From Apoderus coryli (taxonomy: Eukaryota; Arthropoda; Insecta; Coleoptera; Attelabidae), in assembly GCA_911728435.2 (NCBI GenBank), contig OU452209.1, forward strand, positions 12,320,869 through 12,384,868: a stretch of 64,000 nt of DNA, given 5' to 3'. A program made the position numbers and the translations under genes. The notes beneath the pieces were generated by a model, which had not been told where the DNA came from, ran no database searches, and saw only the letters and a program-made list of their open reading frames with translations. Below are positions 9,663 to 21,459 of the stretch, piece after piece. Each line of letters opens with the position of its first letter. Position 1 is the stretch's first letter.

Positions 9663-10385
9663 CTATATAAAATATAGTTTCCTATTGGTTGGAAGAGGGT
9701 AACCATTATTATGTGCTAATTGTTTAATCACATTAATCTCTCTCTCAAACCCATCACCATTAAGTGGTAAAGAAAAAGCCCTATGAAACAAACAGTTGAA
9801 AGAAGCGAACTTATGACTAAACGGGTGGTTAGATTTAAAAGGAATCAAAGTGTCAGTCGTGGTCAGTTTTCTATATACCTCAAACTCAAAACGATGCGCT
9901 AGAACATCTCTAATAACCCAAATGTCCAAAAACGGAAGTTTGTTGTTAGATTCGAATTCAATTGTAAAATTGATATTAGGGTGTAGGGAATTAACAAAAT
10001 TCAAAAAATCAAAAATAACACAATCGTCCACATATCTGTAATAAAATAGAATCCTCCCAGCAAACTGAGGGTCACTAAGAAAAGAACACTCCAGATTCTT
10101 CATAAAAATTTCAGCTAAAAACGGGGAAAGGTTCGAACCCATAGCCAAACCCGTTTCTTGTCTATAAAACTTACCATTAAATTGAAAGAAATTCTGTTCC
10201 AAAACCAAACCAAGCAACAAACACAAATCGAGTGCAATATGAGTTGGTACATTGTTATGAAGAAGCTCATTTCTAACTAAAGAGATGCATTCCTCCGGTG
10301 GAATACTCGGGAATAAATTAGTTACACCAAGTGAGAACAGCAAAGAAGAAGAAGGCACGCCAACATTTTTAATCTTAGAACACAA
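9663..10385 (-). pseudogene. Penelope-type reverse transcriptase fragment
   Basis: About 240 residues of RT. SLGVTNLFPSIP corresponds to motif A (D...lYtnIP in intact elements); here G-V-T replaces D-V-x, losing the expected first catalytic Asp. ETGLAMGSNLSPFLAEIFM is the G.aMGs.lSp..a...m motif, YYRYVDDCVIF holds the catalytic YVDD, and FESNNKLPFLDIWVIR is the LPFLD motif. The N-terminal part is missing, and translation stops at 9663 before the nuclease domain. The motif-A Asp loss, truncation and stop together indicate a dead copy. Confidence 0.88.
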
Positions 10386-10410
10386 CTCAACTGAATTCTT
10401 AATGATTAAA

Positions 10411-12399
10411 AAAAAAAATAAATAATAGTATAGTAGTCAATCTATTATTCGATTGAAGAAATATCAGCTGAAATTGCAAGCTCTAGTTATTTTGTCTCAA
10501 ACTTAAAGTATAAGAGTGTATCAACGAGTGCAACACACTGACACAAGATTGCCAGCTCTAAAGCAAGCTAAAATTACTTATGATATGCCATAAACCCCGT
10601 TGCAAGTTTCTATTAAGTCTAAATGAAATTTTTGTTGAAAATATATTCGCTATAAAAACTTCCGACCACATTAAACCAACTCCCAACCATTTTCCATTTT
10701 TATAAATAACCCAAAACAACATCCAACCCATAAAAGTAAAAGAATGAGTAAATTTGGGACGTGGTGGAAGTAAAAGTTCCATTGCAAACTGTTAAAAAGA
10801 ATTTCAGTAAAGTCGGAATGACATTGTTTCCGTACTTTATTTAATCTTCCACAGTAGAAAAAAGATACAGTGGAGAAAAAGTTTCTTGGCTAGGAAACGA
10901 CTATCGTTACACAAGTTTGTCGTTGCAAGGGATGAAAGTTAGATAAAAAGTGTGGAAATGTGACAGGGGGTAAATTGAAATGCTGATATTGAAACAGAAT
11001 AGAATTATGTAATGTGAAGATAATAAGAAAATAAAGTAAATTAATTGACAATATAAAGGAGCATTTGGCCAAAAACGTTGCAATACGTTACTAGAGCCTC
11101 GCAGTTATAGGAAACCAAAATATAAAAAACGAAAGTTTTAATAGGTCGCCTATACAAAAAATTCCAGCTTACAACGTGAACAGAACCATCCGAGTTGCCA
11201 ACAGGGGCCAAATGTTAAAACCTGCACAATTTAACGAGCTAAATTAAAAACACACTGCAAAATGCTGCGCAACGAAAAATAATTTAGCCACGTTTTTAAT
11301 GCAAAAATAATGTCATAATCCTCTATAACAGTAGCTTTTGTGCGCTTTGAAATAAAACTTCAGTGAGCTCAAAAAATAATAGTAGGTATGTATTCATACA
11401 CTCTATTTTGCAGCCCTGTTATTTCGTTTTTCATTTGGGACTATGGTAAATGTTATACACACAATTTTTGTAAAATACGGCGTCCGAAATTATAATAATA
11501 ATTATTAAAATTTTGAATATAATATAAAACATTATTCAGTAGTTCTTTTTTTATTTTTAATTAATAATTTTAATGAGGATATTAATTAATTCTTGATGGA
11601 ATCAAAATGTTCCTTTTTACATGACTAAAAGTACTAATTAATTTGAAACATAATATCGAATTTCATTCATTATCGTTAGCTGTAATGCATCTTCTGCTAT
11701 AATAGTAAAAAAGGGCATATAAAAATAGATAAAGCCGCAGCATGTTGTGGATATGTTTTTAATTCTAATTACGGGAACACCGACATACGGGTAATGTCAA
11801 GTGACTAAATAAAAACACTAATGAACACCTATTACCTAGGCTTTTTTTGGGACGATGCTAGTATATGCTGATCGCTTATTTAAGTTATTTATAAATTTCA
11901 GTTCACTTTCCTAATGGTAGCTACAGCCTGTATTTTCATTAAGAGCACAGTTTATTTATTTCATTCTTTTGCGAGATTACCCATAATGAGAGAATAAATA
12001 AGTATCTAAATTAGAGTGGAACGAAAATCAAGGTTTATAAATCAGTATTTATTTATTAATAGTTGATGTAGCAAGTCTAAAGTTAATGGAAAACACCATT
12101 TTTACTCTGTCGGATTTTTTTTATGCTTTGTTTTTCATTGCCTTAAACTTTAGTTTACATACCCACTACTCCAAACTAACTAAATCACCTTGCTAAGTTT
12201 AAAATAGTTATTGTGTACTTAGTAGAGTAGGACGACAGTCGGTAGGATATGTCAGTCCTGGCGCATTTCTTATAGAAAATAACATGGGAATTCCTGATTT
12301 TGGTTCCCTCAAGGTCACACACATACGACGGCCCTCTGCGCATAATGTCAACGTCAAATGTCAAACACCATACGACAAATATCTTGTGCTCATGGTATT
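10411..12399. other. Gene-less AT-rich stretch
   Basis: No coding motif is recognisable. Open frames here (for example about 10558-10782 on the minus strand) have skewed composition and no family signature. A TTACCTAGG...TTTGGG...CTAG word series at about 11831-11860 recurs near 19373-19410, suggesting a dispersed repeat. The remainder shows nothing I can support. Confidence 0.35.
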
Positions 12400-13273
12400 T
12401 TAACGATCTTAACGAGTGTCTGCAAGTTAACAGGTTGTTTTTCGCTGACGATGTCAAGCTTTTCGCCACTGTCGTGTCGTACGAGGACTGCATAGGTCTT
12501 GCGAGGGAGCTTGAGGCGATGGAGAGTTGGAGTAACAATAACAAGCTATATCTAAATGCTAAGAAGTGTAATGCATGTCTTATTCGAGAAGGAAAACTGC
12601 TTTTAGCTTTCAGTATCGACTTGGACAGACTGTTCTCGCGAGATGTGCAACTTCTAGCGATTTGGGTGTTACGTTTGACTCGAGATTGTCTTTCGTTCCT
12701 CATATTAACTTAAAGGCGAATGAAGCGATTAGGGTTTATGGTTTCATTGTTAGAAATTGCACAGGCTTTAAAAATATTAACGCATTGAAAACATTATATT
12801 TCTCTTACGTTCGTTCGAAACTAGAGTATTGTTCAATCATCTGGTATCCTATTTATGAGGTCCAGAAGTACGCCATTGACAAAATTCAAAGGAAATTCCT
12901 TAAATATCTCATATATAAATCTGATGGTGTTTATCCAGAAAGAGGGGTGGACAGTTCGATGCTCTGGAATAGATTTAACGTCAGTAGCTTCGAGTTCCGT
13001 AGAATCCTTGCTTCTTTGAAATTTTTGTACGGTCTTTTAAATGGTAAAGTCGATTGCTCTGAGTTGCTGGCTGAGATTGATATAAATGTTCCACGTCTGG
13101 GGAGTCGTAACGGATTGATGTTTTACTCCAAACGTCCTGTTACTAATCTATACACGAAATCGCCAGTTTTTGTGATGTACAATAATTTTAATATGATCTG
13201 TAACGATTGCGACATATTTGATTGTTCGGTGCACGACTTAAAGGAGACTGCTCGTAGTTTTTTTAGGGTGTGA
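12400..13273 (+). pseudogene. LINE reverse transcriptase C-terminal fragment
   Basis: 5'-truncated LINE on the + strand. The first part carries LFFADDVKLFA (catalytic FADD box), then LNAKKCN, read in the frame beginning about 12300. Around 12600-12660 the frame shifts, and the rest is read in another frame: LGVTFDSRLSFVPHI (LG...D..L.f..Hi block), LYFSYVRSKLEYCSIIWYP (the S.leY.s..W.P segment) and a tail ending SFFRV at 13273. Jockey/CR1-like by style. The tail after the stop has repeated TAATG words. One visible frameshift and the 5' truncation make it inactive. Confidence 0.83.
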
Positions 13274-14189
13274 TGTAATGTTAATGTAATAGTAATATAA
13301 TGTAATGAAAGTAAATGTCTACATCTGAATTTAATTTGTTATTTTGTTCAATATTATTCCGTTTAGTTCCTTGATTGTGATTGATTTTAGTTTGTTTGAT
13401 TTGATTGATTTGGATGTACTTAATTTGCTGTAATTTGATTTATTATCCTTATTATTTGTTTAGTTTTGCATATTATTTTGGTAAAATTATACTCAAATAA
13501 CACCACCTGATATCGCCTGTCTATAACTATAAAGTAAAGTCAAAAGACAAAACATATTTTTATTTTCTATACAAGTCACCGCCGCTCTGCACACGTGTGG
13601 CAGAAAAGCTCTTTGTTTTGCACCGCCAAAAGCAGCAGTGTGGCTATTGGTTTCATTTTACTATACTTATTTTTTATTTTGAATATTCACTAAGACTTGA
13701 GCTTTTGCAAAGAACGGATGTAAAAGCAGAAAAAGTTATATTGACAATTTTTCTTAATCTTTTAGTCACTTCACTTCAATTTAACCAATTTGTCTTTGTA
13801 CCAATTAGAATTGTACAAACTTACCTATTGTGTGATTTGTAATTACATAATTAATTAATTTGTTTTAACCACAGAAGTTAATTTAAACTGTTAAGTTGTT
13901 TAATAAACCCATATTAAAATCAATTTTCGTGTAATTTATTGTTATGGTCCTTCGAGAGGTATATCGGATTTTTTACGGCAGATTGCCAATGGAAACTATC
14001 TTGATGTATAGTGTTGAAACTACACATTATTGTTTATTATTTATAATGTTGTATTATATGTTTCTCTGTAAAGGGATTTATTGTTTGGCAATAAACGCTT
14101 ATTTATTTGATGCTAAGAGCAACTCTTAATCCAAAAGAAGAGATCAACATTCAAAATACCAATAATTACGTGCTTTCCTAAAAGGACAC
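13274..14189. other. Gene-less stretch after the LINE tail
   Basis: Contains the presumed 3' untranslated region of the LINE (TAATG-rich, to about 13320) and then AT-rich sequence. Small open frames at 13597-13842 and 13944-14129 show no recognisable motif. Nothing further can be supported. Confidence 0.35.
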
Positions 14190-14335
14190 TCGAACGGACG
14201 GACGGTACTGCAAACAAATAATTCATCGCGCGCCTCGTTTTTGAGATACAGGGCGAAATTGAAAATATTGCATTTATATCTCAGTTATCTTTTAACTTAA
14301 AGGAAAAGTAAAAACTGCATGCATTTTATTCATAT
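14190..14335 (+). repeat. Left arm of a distant inverted repeat pair
   Basis: The segment with GGTACTGCAAACAAATAATT, GATACAGGGCGAAATTGAAA and TATCTCAGTTATCTTTTAAC matches 17880-18020 in reverse complement with scattered differences. The pair brackets a LINE fragment and other repeats. It may mark the ends of a composite element, or be two inverted copies of one dispersed repeat. Confidence 0.65.
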
Positions 14336-14499
14336 TTTTAGTTAAAATCCAGTGGCATTTTTGTAAAAAGACATTTTTTTTTATATTTAAAACATAAATG
14401 TTCTGCGCCTTTCAGAAATACATAGCAGCGAAAATGTAACACACTGTACATGAAATAGTATGGAATATTTTTGATTTTTTACTTTCCCGCACAGGGAAG

Positions 14500-14660
14500 T
14501 ATTGTGAACGCGCTAAAGAAAAATTGAGATATCCACGGATATATCCATTTTGAAGGTCCTTGAGACGACCATTTCTAGATGGAAGTCTGTTTGTGTGAAT
14601 TCTTCCAGATAGCGCCTAAACGGTTTAACCAATTGAGCTAAATTTTGATGTATGATTTTG
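14500..14660 (+). repeat. Dispersed repeat with GTGAACGCGCTAAA head
   Basis: Reads GTGAACGCGCTAAAG, then GAGATAT, ATATCCATTTTGAA, then a TCTGTTTGTGTG section and AGCGCCTAAACGGTTTAACC. The same series occurs at 32610-32760 in reverse complement, and its first part occurs at about 31712-31780. The family is not identified. Confidence 0.65.
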
Positions 14661-15048
14661 GGGGAGTCATAGGATGAAACCATTAGTTTTTGGTTGAAAT
14701 CGCTTTAGTCCTGTGATAGGTGTGGACATAACCGCCAAATTTTCAAATATCAGTAGAAGTCGAGTGATACATCATTTTAAAGCATTTATCTGCTTTACAG
14801 CGATAGGTCACTTTTGGTATTCATCATTCTCGAGAAAATTGCGTTTAAAATTTCACTAGTTAGATAGTTAAAACCTATCTTATTAGAATACTTACAATAC
14901 AGTATATTCAAAAAGGGTTTTTGTCGTCATTCGCATGCGCAAAGTTTTGGGTTTGAATCCCAGCTGTGGCAATATTTTTTTTCTAATTTTTGAATAAAGT
15001 TTGTTACGTTAGTTTATTAGAAATAATGAAAATAATACAATTATATGT

Positions 15049-15966
15049 ATGTATGTAACATATGGCGTTCCCCAAGGAACTGTATTGAGACCTCTTCTAT
15101 TTAATTTATACATAAAATATATACTTACTGCAGAGTTAAACACAAGTCACATGTTATTCTTTGCTGACGATACCGCTAACACTTATGAAGAGTTGAAGGT
15201 TTTAGCAGAGAACGATTTAAAGAATATCAAATATAATTTTGATAGTAAAAAATTAACGATAAATTATAAAAAAAAATATTTTTTACCAATGGCGTCACAA
15301 GAAATAAATTTGCCTAATTATAAAAAATTAAATATTGCAACAAACAGTGATGTTATCGAAATATCCGGCGTGCAAAAAGTTAAGTATCTGGGAGTTTACT
15401 TAGACTCTCATCTAAGATGGGATCATCAAACTAAGTCAGTTGTTAAAAAAATGCGTGGCTTAATGTTTAAATTGAAAAGATTGTCTCAAGTGTTAAATAT
15501 TCAGCACTTAAAAACAGTTTCTTCGACGCTAGTTGAGTCTATCTTGAGATACAGTCTATTGATTTGGGGTGGAGTAAGGGACAATCACTTAAGATTCGTG
15601 AACAGTGCTCAAAACAGAATTATAAAGACAATTTTTAAAAAGCCACCGACATTCCCAAGTGACCAGCTTTTCGAAGAGAGTGGACTTCTTGACATTAGGT
15701 GGCTGTATTGTCATTGTGCTCTCTTATATCAACACAAGAATAGAGAAGATATGAGCAGTAATATGTATCATATATATGAGACAAGACAAAGGAGACAAGG
15801 ACAGCTCAAAGTACCGAAAATGACAAGGACAATTGGAAAAAGATAATATATAACAGACCTGAGACCAAAACTAATGAATATTATGACAGTCGATACTGCA
15901 ATTGAAAATAATTTTAAGAAATTCAAACTTCAAATAATGATATGGATAAAATCTAAAAATAGAAAC
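15049..15966 (+). pseudogene. 5'-truncated LINE reverse transcriptase, + strand
   Basis: Begins inside RT at the motif-B region (GVPQGTVLRPLLFNLY). It continues with MLFFADDTA (catalytic box), KLTINYKKKYFL, KVKYLGVYLDSHLRWDHQ (LG..lD..L.W..H) and LVESILRYSLLIWGG, and the open frame ends at 15846. The natural C terminus (KLMNIMTVDTAIENNFKKF and so on) continues in another frame to about 15966, so there is a frameshift at about 15846. The R in VLRPLLF replaces the usual G. Related to the fragment at 20330-21154 (shared SQLF.E.G..DIR block). An A/T-rich tail follows. Confidence 0.85.
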
Positions 15967-16329
15967 TTATTTGCTAACATTCTTTAAACATTGTATTTAT
16001 ACATCAATAAAATTGGAAATAATTATTTTTTTTTCTTTCTTCTCTTTTTTTTTTGTTCTTGTTTTGGTTGGATACTTTTAAAAAAAAATGTATTATTATT
16101 TTTTTGACAGTTAAAACGGGAAAAAGAACAGGAAAGGACCATACAATTGATTACGATTTTTATACCAACAAACAAAAAACACAATATTGAAGAACATAGA
16201 TTAACTTTGGGTAAAGTTGTGTAGTAGTAGTACTAATTAACCGGAGTTATATATAGATAGGATAATGAATGCAGAGAGTATTATCCCGTCTAAACCCTAA
16301 TAGGATAATTAATATTACTATATACTAGG

Positions 16330-16490
16330 TTCGAATTGAATACATAATATTTAACGAGCGTTCATCTAGATGATTGCGTAATTCTCAAAGGCTCAGAACG
16401 AAATTATTATAGTCAAAAGAATAATAACAGAATCAAATTAATAAATGAAAGAGACAAACAACTAATAGCTAATCAAACCTTTTTTAGATG
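16330..16490 (-). repeat. Diverged copy of an AT-rich dispersed repeat
   Basis: Contains GGTTCGAATTGAAT, ATATTTAACGAGCG, AATAATAACAGAATCAAATT and AGACAAACAACTAA. These correspond, in reverse complement, to parts of 17560-17815 and, directly, to parts of 62935-63030. Only part of the repeat is preserved. Confidence 0.6.
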
Positions 16491-17329
16491 TCACAGCAAC
16501 TTTGGCGTATTTCACAACAGTTCAACTTTGTTTAACATTACTGTTTCAAGACTTATTCATTTTGTGTCCCCACGTAATTAAAACTCAATTTCTTTGTAGG
16601 GGATAACTTTATGTTTATTTAAAATTAAGAATAAAAGAAAGGAATAATTATTAAAAGAAAATTTAAATCTAAATTACAACTAGACAAAATCAAGAAAAAG
16701 AAACAAACTAAAACAAAATCAACAATTGATTAATTGAACAAAACTCTTACTTAACTAACATTTAATCTTAATAAAGACTTAGCATAATGGAAATCGATGT
16801 AATTACGAATAATTTAGATTGATTTCCACTTAAATGTCTTCAGTTAGTATCTTAAAGCAATTACACCAATTAAATTGAATCGTGAAAATATTATTCATAA
16901 TTTCACAGAATTAAACCTCGTATCGCCATCTCTGGAGATACGCTTGAACCACATCGAATAACAGAAAATAAAAGTACGACTAAAGAGTAGAAAATCAATA
17001 ATTAATGCTTTATTCTAACACTGCGCAAGGGTTGCGCTCTGAAACTGGCGTCTTCGAATTCCTATTGGCTATCATCCCTCTTTTGAGGCATAATAGGGGA
17101 GGTAATCAGAATAACGTTCCGAAACAAAGTACCTCGCTTTTCAATTAAAAAGTCAGTTCTTGTTCGAGATCCAAGTAAGTCACTTCTAAATATATTTTCA
17201 TATAAGCTGTTTTAAGATTTATAATTTTTCTAAGATCATTTTTCTGATTACAAAAATTCTTTTATTTTATTTTACTTATTTTTTTTTTGAGATTTTATTC
17301 AGAAGTCTATCAAAGCTGAATTATTGGTA

Positions 17330-17815
17330 TAATTGCTTTATTCTTTCTCTTTCTTTTATTTACACATATTTATTTCTTTATTTGTTATTAAATTTCTTTA
17401 ATTAGTTTTAATTATTAAATTAGTTGTTTTTAGCCCACAAACTTTGTGTTTTATTTCTAATAAAGTTTTCAATAAATTAGTTTCAAAAAGGTCAACCAAT
17501 TAAAAAGTCCTTTTTAATTAAAGTCGGTGACCGATAGTGAAAAATACTATATTGGTAAGTAAATTTTGCATTACTTCAATACAGATTAATAAAGCTTATT
17601 TTAGTTGTTTGTTTGTTCATATAATAATTTGATTCTGTTATTATTCAAGTTGATATTCTTTGTTTGTTCTTCTTTATTTTAAACCGCTCGTAAAATATTG
17701 AAGCGAACCCGTAACCAATTGAATAGCATATCGGAGTTCATTTGGATGAAACTATAACATTAGTATTCTTCTGAATGTATATGACATCCGCTAATTACAA
17801 TACGGTTACAGTTGG
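17330..17815 (+). repeat. AT-rich dispersed repeat, longest + strand copy
   Basis: About 490 bp matching 62810-63300 in reverse complement. Shared words include GGTCAACCAATTAAAAAG, AAAGTCGGTGACCG, ATTACTTCAATACAGATTAA, AACCGCTCGTAAAA, CGAACCCGTAAC and TGAATAGCATAT. A GGTAAGT word lies in the middle of both copies. No coding capacity. I cannot assign a family. Confidence 0.75.
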
Positions 17816-17879
17816 TTCTAAATACTCGGTACACGTCACACCTAAATGTGCGAACTTGCCACTTGGTTCTACGTACAAA

Positions 17880-18025
17880 TATGTATAAAATGCAGTGTTT
17901 AGTTTTCCAATAAGTTGAAAGATAGCTGAGATACAGAAAGTGTTACAAAATGCAATATTTTAAATTTCGCCCTGTATGTTAAAATGAGGCGGGCGATGAA
18001 AATTTTGTTTGCAGTATCGTCAATT
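17880..18025 (-). repeat. Right arm of a distant inverted repeat pair
   Basis: Reverse-complement partner of 14190-14335. The shared parts include the TTTCGCCCTGTAT word and GTTTGCAGTATCGTC at its end. Confidence 0.65.
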
Positions 18026-18059
18026 TCACAAAAGAGTAGCCAACATTTGCGAAAACAGC

Positions 18060-18230
18060 AAATTTACACCCACTGTACGGTGAGGATTTGATGAACCTGA
18101 AGATATGAAGATGTCTCTTTCAAATTAAGAGGATAATTTGAAGTTATCTAACGGCAAATTTTGACATCTTTGTCAGCTTGATTGCAATAAAAAAATATTT
18201 TCATTCCACCCTAACCAACATAATATTTAT
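18060..18230 (+). repeat. Dispersed repeat with GTACGGTGAGGATT head
   Basis: Contains TGTACGGTGAGGATT, AACCTGAAGATA, GGCAAATTTTGACATC and GTCAGCTTGATTGC. All occur in the same order and orientation at 37368-37505. Function and family unknown. Confidence 0.7.
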
Positions 18231-20062
18231 GATCAGCATAAATTTAAAACCATTCTTTATTGTTCCTACACCTTTACAACGATGTCGTATTTTATAAAGT
18301 GATAAAGTAAACAACTTCAAATAAAGTTAAAACGTGTAAATTTTCAGTCAACAAGCTCTTGCCGTTTAACAAACCATTATTTATTTTATCGCATAACCAG
18401 CCTACACCATAATGTTCGTGGTATAAATAAATGCCCATATAGCTTTATCAATTCCATGAAGACGTAAACTTAACATTTTCAATAAAGAAAAAGGGAAAAT
18501 TCATTTATTATTAGAGGCGTCGATAGCGACAATACCCCGGTTTTCGGTTTTATTCCCGTGGGAGTGTATCCCAATCGGGGAAATGGAGAAAATGTTGCCT
18601 CATTTTCTCATGGTAGGTGTTTGAATATTAGAACAGGATACTTACGCGTAACACTGTATTTTACTGGTATTTTGCAGGCTTATTTGGCTAAAGCGCTTAT
18701 ACAGCGACAGCTTGTGAAAAAAATTGTTATAGTTATGTAGACATTTATCTCAAAAAACGGGATGATGCATTTTATTAAAATTGAAATGTGCCATAAAATG
18801 CGTAGCGTTTTGTATATTTCTTGAGAGAATTTAGGGATCCTGGTATCAATCATCTCACTGAGGGGTAAATCTAAGGACCACTCTTGTCACTGCCAAATAA
18901 TAAAAAAATTATTACTTTGATTAAAAATATAATCAATTCAATAGAAAAAGACATTTATGTCAACGAGGAATTAAATATTGAGATTGTATTTCTAGTGTTC
19001 GATCTGGCAACATTGGCGACGGGACAGGATCAAATGCATTTTTATAGCCAGAATGTATACCTCAAGATCAAATGGTTAATTAACATTTTTACCAAGAAGT
19101 TTTCGAGAGACCACAGAAGATAGGGCCAGTTTTATGCGTATTGGTTAAGCCAATTGTGGCAGTTAAACTTAAGTTCTTCTTTGTTTTTTTGTTAATTTTA
19201 TAGCTCCCTTGAGAGGGAGCATGGGGAGCATCATGGCAAATCGCTTGAGGTGCGTTCCGAGACCTAAAACGACTAGCAACAAGTAAATCTCCCCTATTAC
19301 AGACTCGAGACAGACAGCCACCACGAAGACTAACTACTAACTAAAAAATTGACGCAATATCCCAAGTATCCAGGTTACCTAGGATTTATTTGGGGTCGGA
19401 CTAGCATCGCCCTAGTTTTACCGCCCTGGCCGGACGTTTATATATATATATATATCGATAGGTAATAAGCTGTGACTTCCGTACCGTAGCAGGGCGACCT
19501 AACTTCCACCAAAAGGAATAGGAATTTAGGCATTTTAAAAACTATTTTGGGATAAGGGGAACTTCTATATAAGGAATTTCAAAAGAGGGGTAAAGATTTC
19601 CATTGTTTTTTTTTCTTATATATATATATACCTTAGTATGGACAGGGAGTACGTAGTCACTTCCATATATATTTTTACCACTATTCATAGAGAAACATTG
19701 TCACTTCCAACGACGTTGCCGTCTATTTTATATACCTATATTATACAATATAAATTTATTGTGCACAATTTACTATTGTATTTTGATGGTGTTAAATGAT
19801 GTTACCGCTTAATTTTTAATACGAAAACTTACAGTAAATATGTAACTGAATAATAAAAAGTAATTAATATAATTAATGATTTAACCTTGTTTTTTTTTTC
19901 AGTTTTACTGTCTTTTAGGTCTTATTGCAAATATTATTCTAATTATGCACGCAACGCTGATCTACATTAGCGTTATAAGTAGGTCACTGTGAGGTATCTT
20001 TAAAATAATAAAGCCTTTTTTTCGCACAGATTTATTATATGAGTCATGTCAAGCGCCAGCTA
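18231..20062. other. Gene-less stretch with TA runs and GTGACTTCC words
   Basis: No coding signature. (TA)n runs lie at about 19440-19455 and 19617-19631. Words of the form GTGACTTCC/GTCACTTCC occur at 19471-19480, 19654-19664 and 19699-19708, as they do at 27226-27532. The ACCTAGG...TTTGGGGTCGG...CTAG series near 19373-19420 resembles one at 11831. Confidence 0.4.
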
Positions 20063-20135
20063 GCGCCCGTCTTCAGACACATCTTAAAAATATAACATAA
20101 TATGAATTTAGTATGAGAAAACAAACTTTGCTCAT
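20063..20135 (+). repeat. Left inverted repeat flanking a LINE fragment
   Basis: About 73 bp starting GCGCCCGTCTTCAGACACAT that match 21460-21533 in reverse complement with about 80 percent identity by eye. On the minus strand the outer edge reads CTGAAGA followed by a GCGC stem, faintly hammerhead-like but without a GAAA box. Confidence 0.65.
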
Positions 20136-20329
20136 TTTAACAAGTAGCTCAAAAAAATCATATAAAATGTATCTTGTTAGTTTTTATCATAATACATCGA
20201 CTAATATTTTAAATGTGCTCTTTTTTTTATTTTATTTACATGTCGTTTTTTGTGTTCGAAAAGTATCATGGTAGAGATGTGTGTGTATAACTATGTTAAA
20301 ATTGACAAATCTCAAATTTACTAAGATTG

Positions 20330-21154
20330 TAAGTAAGGATGATACTGCTATATATTACGAAAACGCCTCTTGGTGTGCTTTGAAGGATGAGGTTGAGCAG
20401 GATTTGGTTCTGTTGAAGGATTGGTTTAATTCTAGATTACTCACAATCAATTTTGAAAAAACACACTATCTGCCCTTCTCATGCAATAGGCTGGGTTTGC
20501 CTGCCTTCGATAGAATTTGAACTGGTTTTGCACTCGGTCAGCTCAGTCAAGTACCTTGGCATTTTCTTTGATCCCCATCTTCGCCGGGACACTCATATAG
20601 ACCAAGTTACTCAATCTATAAGATCCCAATTCCATATATTTAAACGCTCCAAAGCTGTACTAACAGTACAATATTTAAAAACATTATACTACGCTCTTGT
20701 AGAATCCAGAATAAATTATGGAATTTTGGCATGGGAGAGTGCAGTGGTTGTCCGTATAAAAAAAATGGAAACTGCACAAAAATATATTTTAAAAATCATA
20801 CTTAATAAAAGCCGACTATACCCAACAAGTCAACTTTTTTGTGAAGCAGGCGTGTTTGATATTAGGAAGCTTTTTTTCCTTTCCACTGTCCTTCACCAAC
20901 ACAGAACCAAACATTTGCTGGAGCCAATTCAGCATGACTATCATACACGAACAAGACGAGATTCATACAGAACTCCTTTCTCGTCTAAATCAATAGGTCA
21001 GAGACACTATATGTACTTGGCCCCACGGTTTTACAATCTCTTACCTCCGGAAGTCAGATGCAAGCCCGCTTTGAAGAGTTTTAAGGCATCTGTAAAGGAA
21101 TACATGCATGGCAAGACTCGAGAAGAGTTTCAGACTCTTATCGGTTTTCTTTAA
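20330..21154 (+). pseudogene. LINE reverse transcriptase C-terminal fragment between inverted repeats
   Basis: Starts in the RT palm: SKDDTAIYYENA keeps a relic of the A-D-D-T catalytic box, followed by LLTINFEKTHYLPFSCNRLG in one frame. A frameshift near 20510 moves to the second frame (20453-21154) with VKYLGIFFDPHLRRDTHID (LG...D..L), LKTLYYALVESRINYGILAWE, YPTSQLFCEAGVFDIR and a tail with YNLLPPEVR and LKSFKASVKEYM. Same family as 15049-15966. It is both 5'-truncated and frameshifted. It sits entirely within an inverted-repeat pair (20063-20135 and 21460-21533). Confidence 0.85.
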
Positions 21155-21459
21155 ATCTGTGAATCATATTGGGATTGTTTTTCTTTTTTTCTTTATATAC
21201 TCGTCATTCAGTCTTATCCTTTTTCGTTGTGTAGTATGTGGTGAATTTTGTGTTTTTTATTAAGGTGTAGTAGAAGCCAGATATGTTAAGCTCACGGACA
21301 ATCTTTATAAAGATTTTGGGAGTTAGACATGTTTATTTTGCTGATTAATTTAACATTGTTATTGTACCTAGTAAATTTTGTTGTTAACCGTTTTGAGGGC
21401 TTTACTGTAATATTGTTATAATTGTTTTATGTTGGCAAAATAAACGTTATTATTATTAT

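Larger units (their letters stand above)
8600..10410 (-). mobile_element. 5'-truncated Penelope-like retroelement
   Basis: Minus-strand element with the diagnostic Penelope combination: a reverse transcriptase (9663-10385) followed by a GIY-YIG endonuclease (9093-9617). A 3' region holds a hammerhead-like motif at 8661-8690 and a GTGGAGTTGAC word at 8620-8630. Penelope-like elements are known to carry hammerhead motifs in their terminal pseudo-LTR regions, so this layout fits. The RT is truncated at its 5' end near 10410, where a T-rich run (on the minus strand) begins, and a stop and frame break separate the two domains, so this copy is dead. Confidence 0.88.

Noticed and set aside
14943..14972. 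tRNA-like 3' half (GGGTTTGAATCCCAGC followed by GTGGCA)
   Set aside because: A B-box-like word is present, but no matching acceptor 5' strand, D-arm or anticodon arm can be folded upstream. At most a tRNA relic or SINE-like scrap.
19440..19455. (TA)n and similar runs here and at 19617, 27545 and 36398
   Set aside because: Ordinary short microsatellites in AT-rich DNA.
20040..20072. Another hammerhead (CTGAAGA plus GCGC stem on the minus strand)
   Set aside because: There is no GAAA box after the stem, so the core cannot form.
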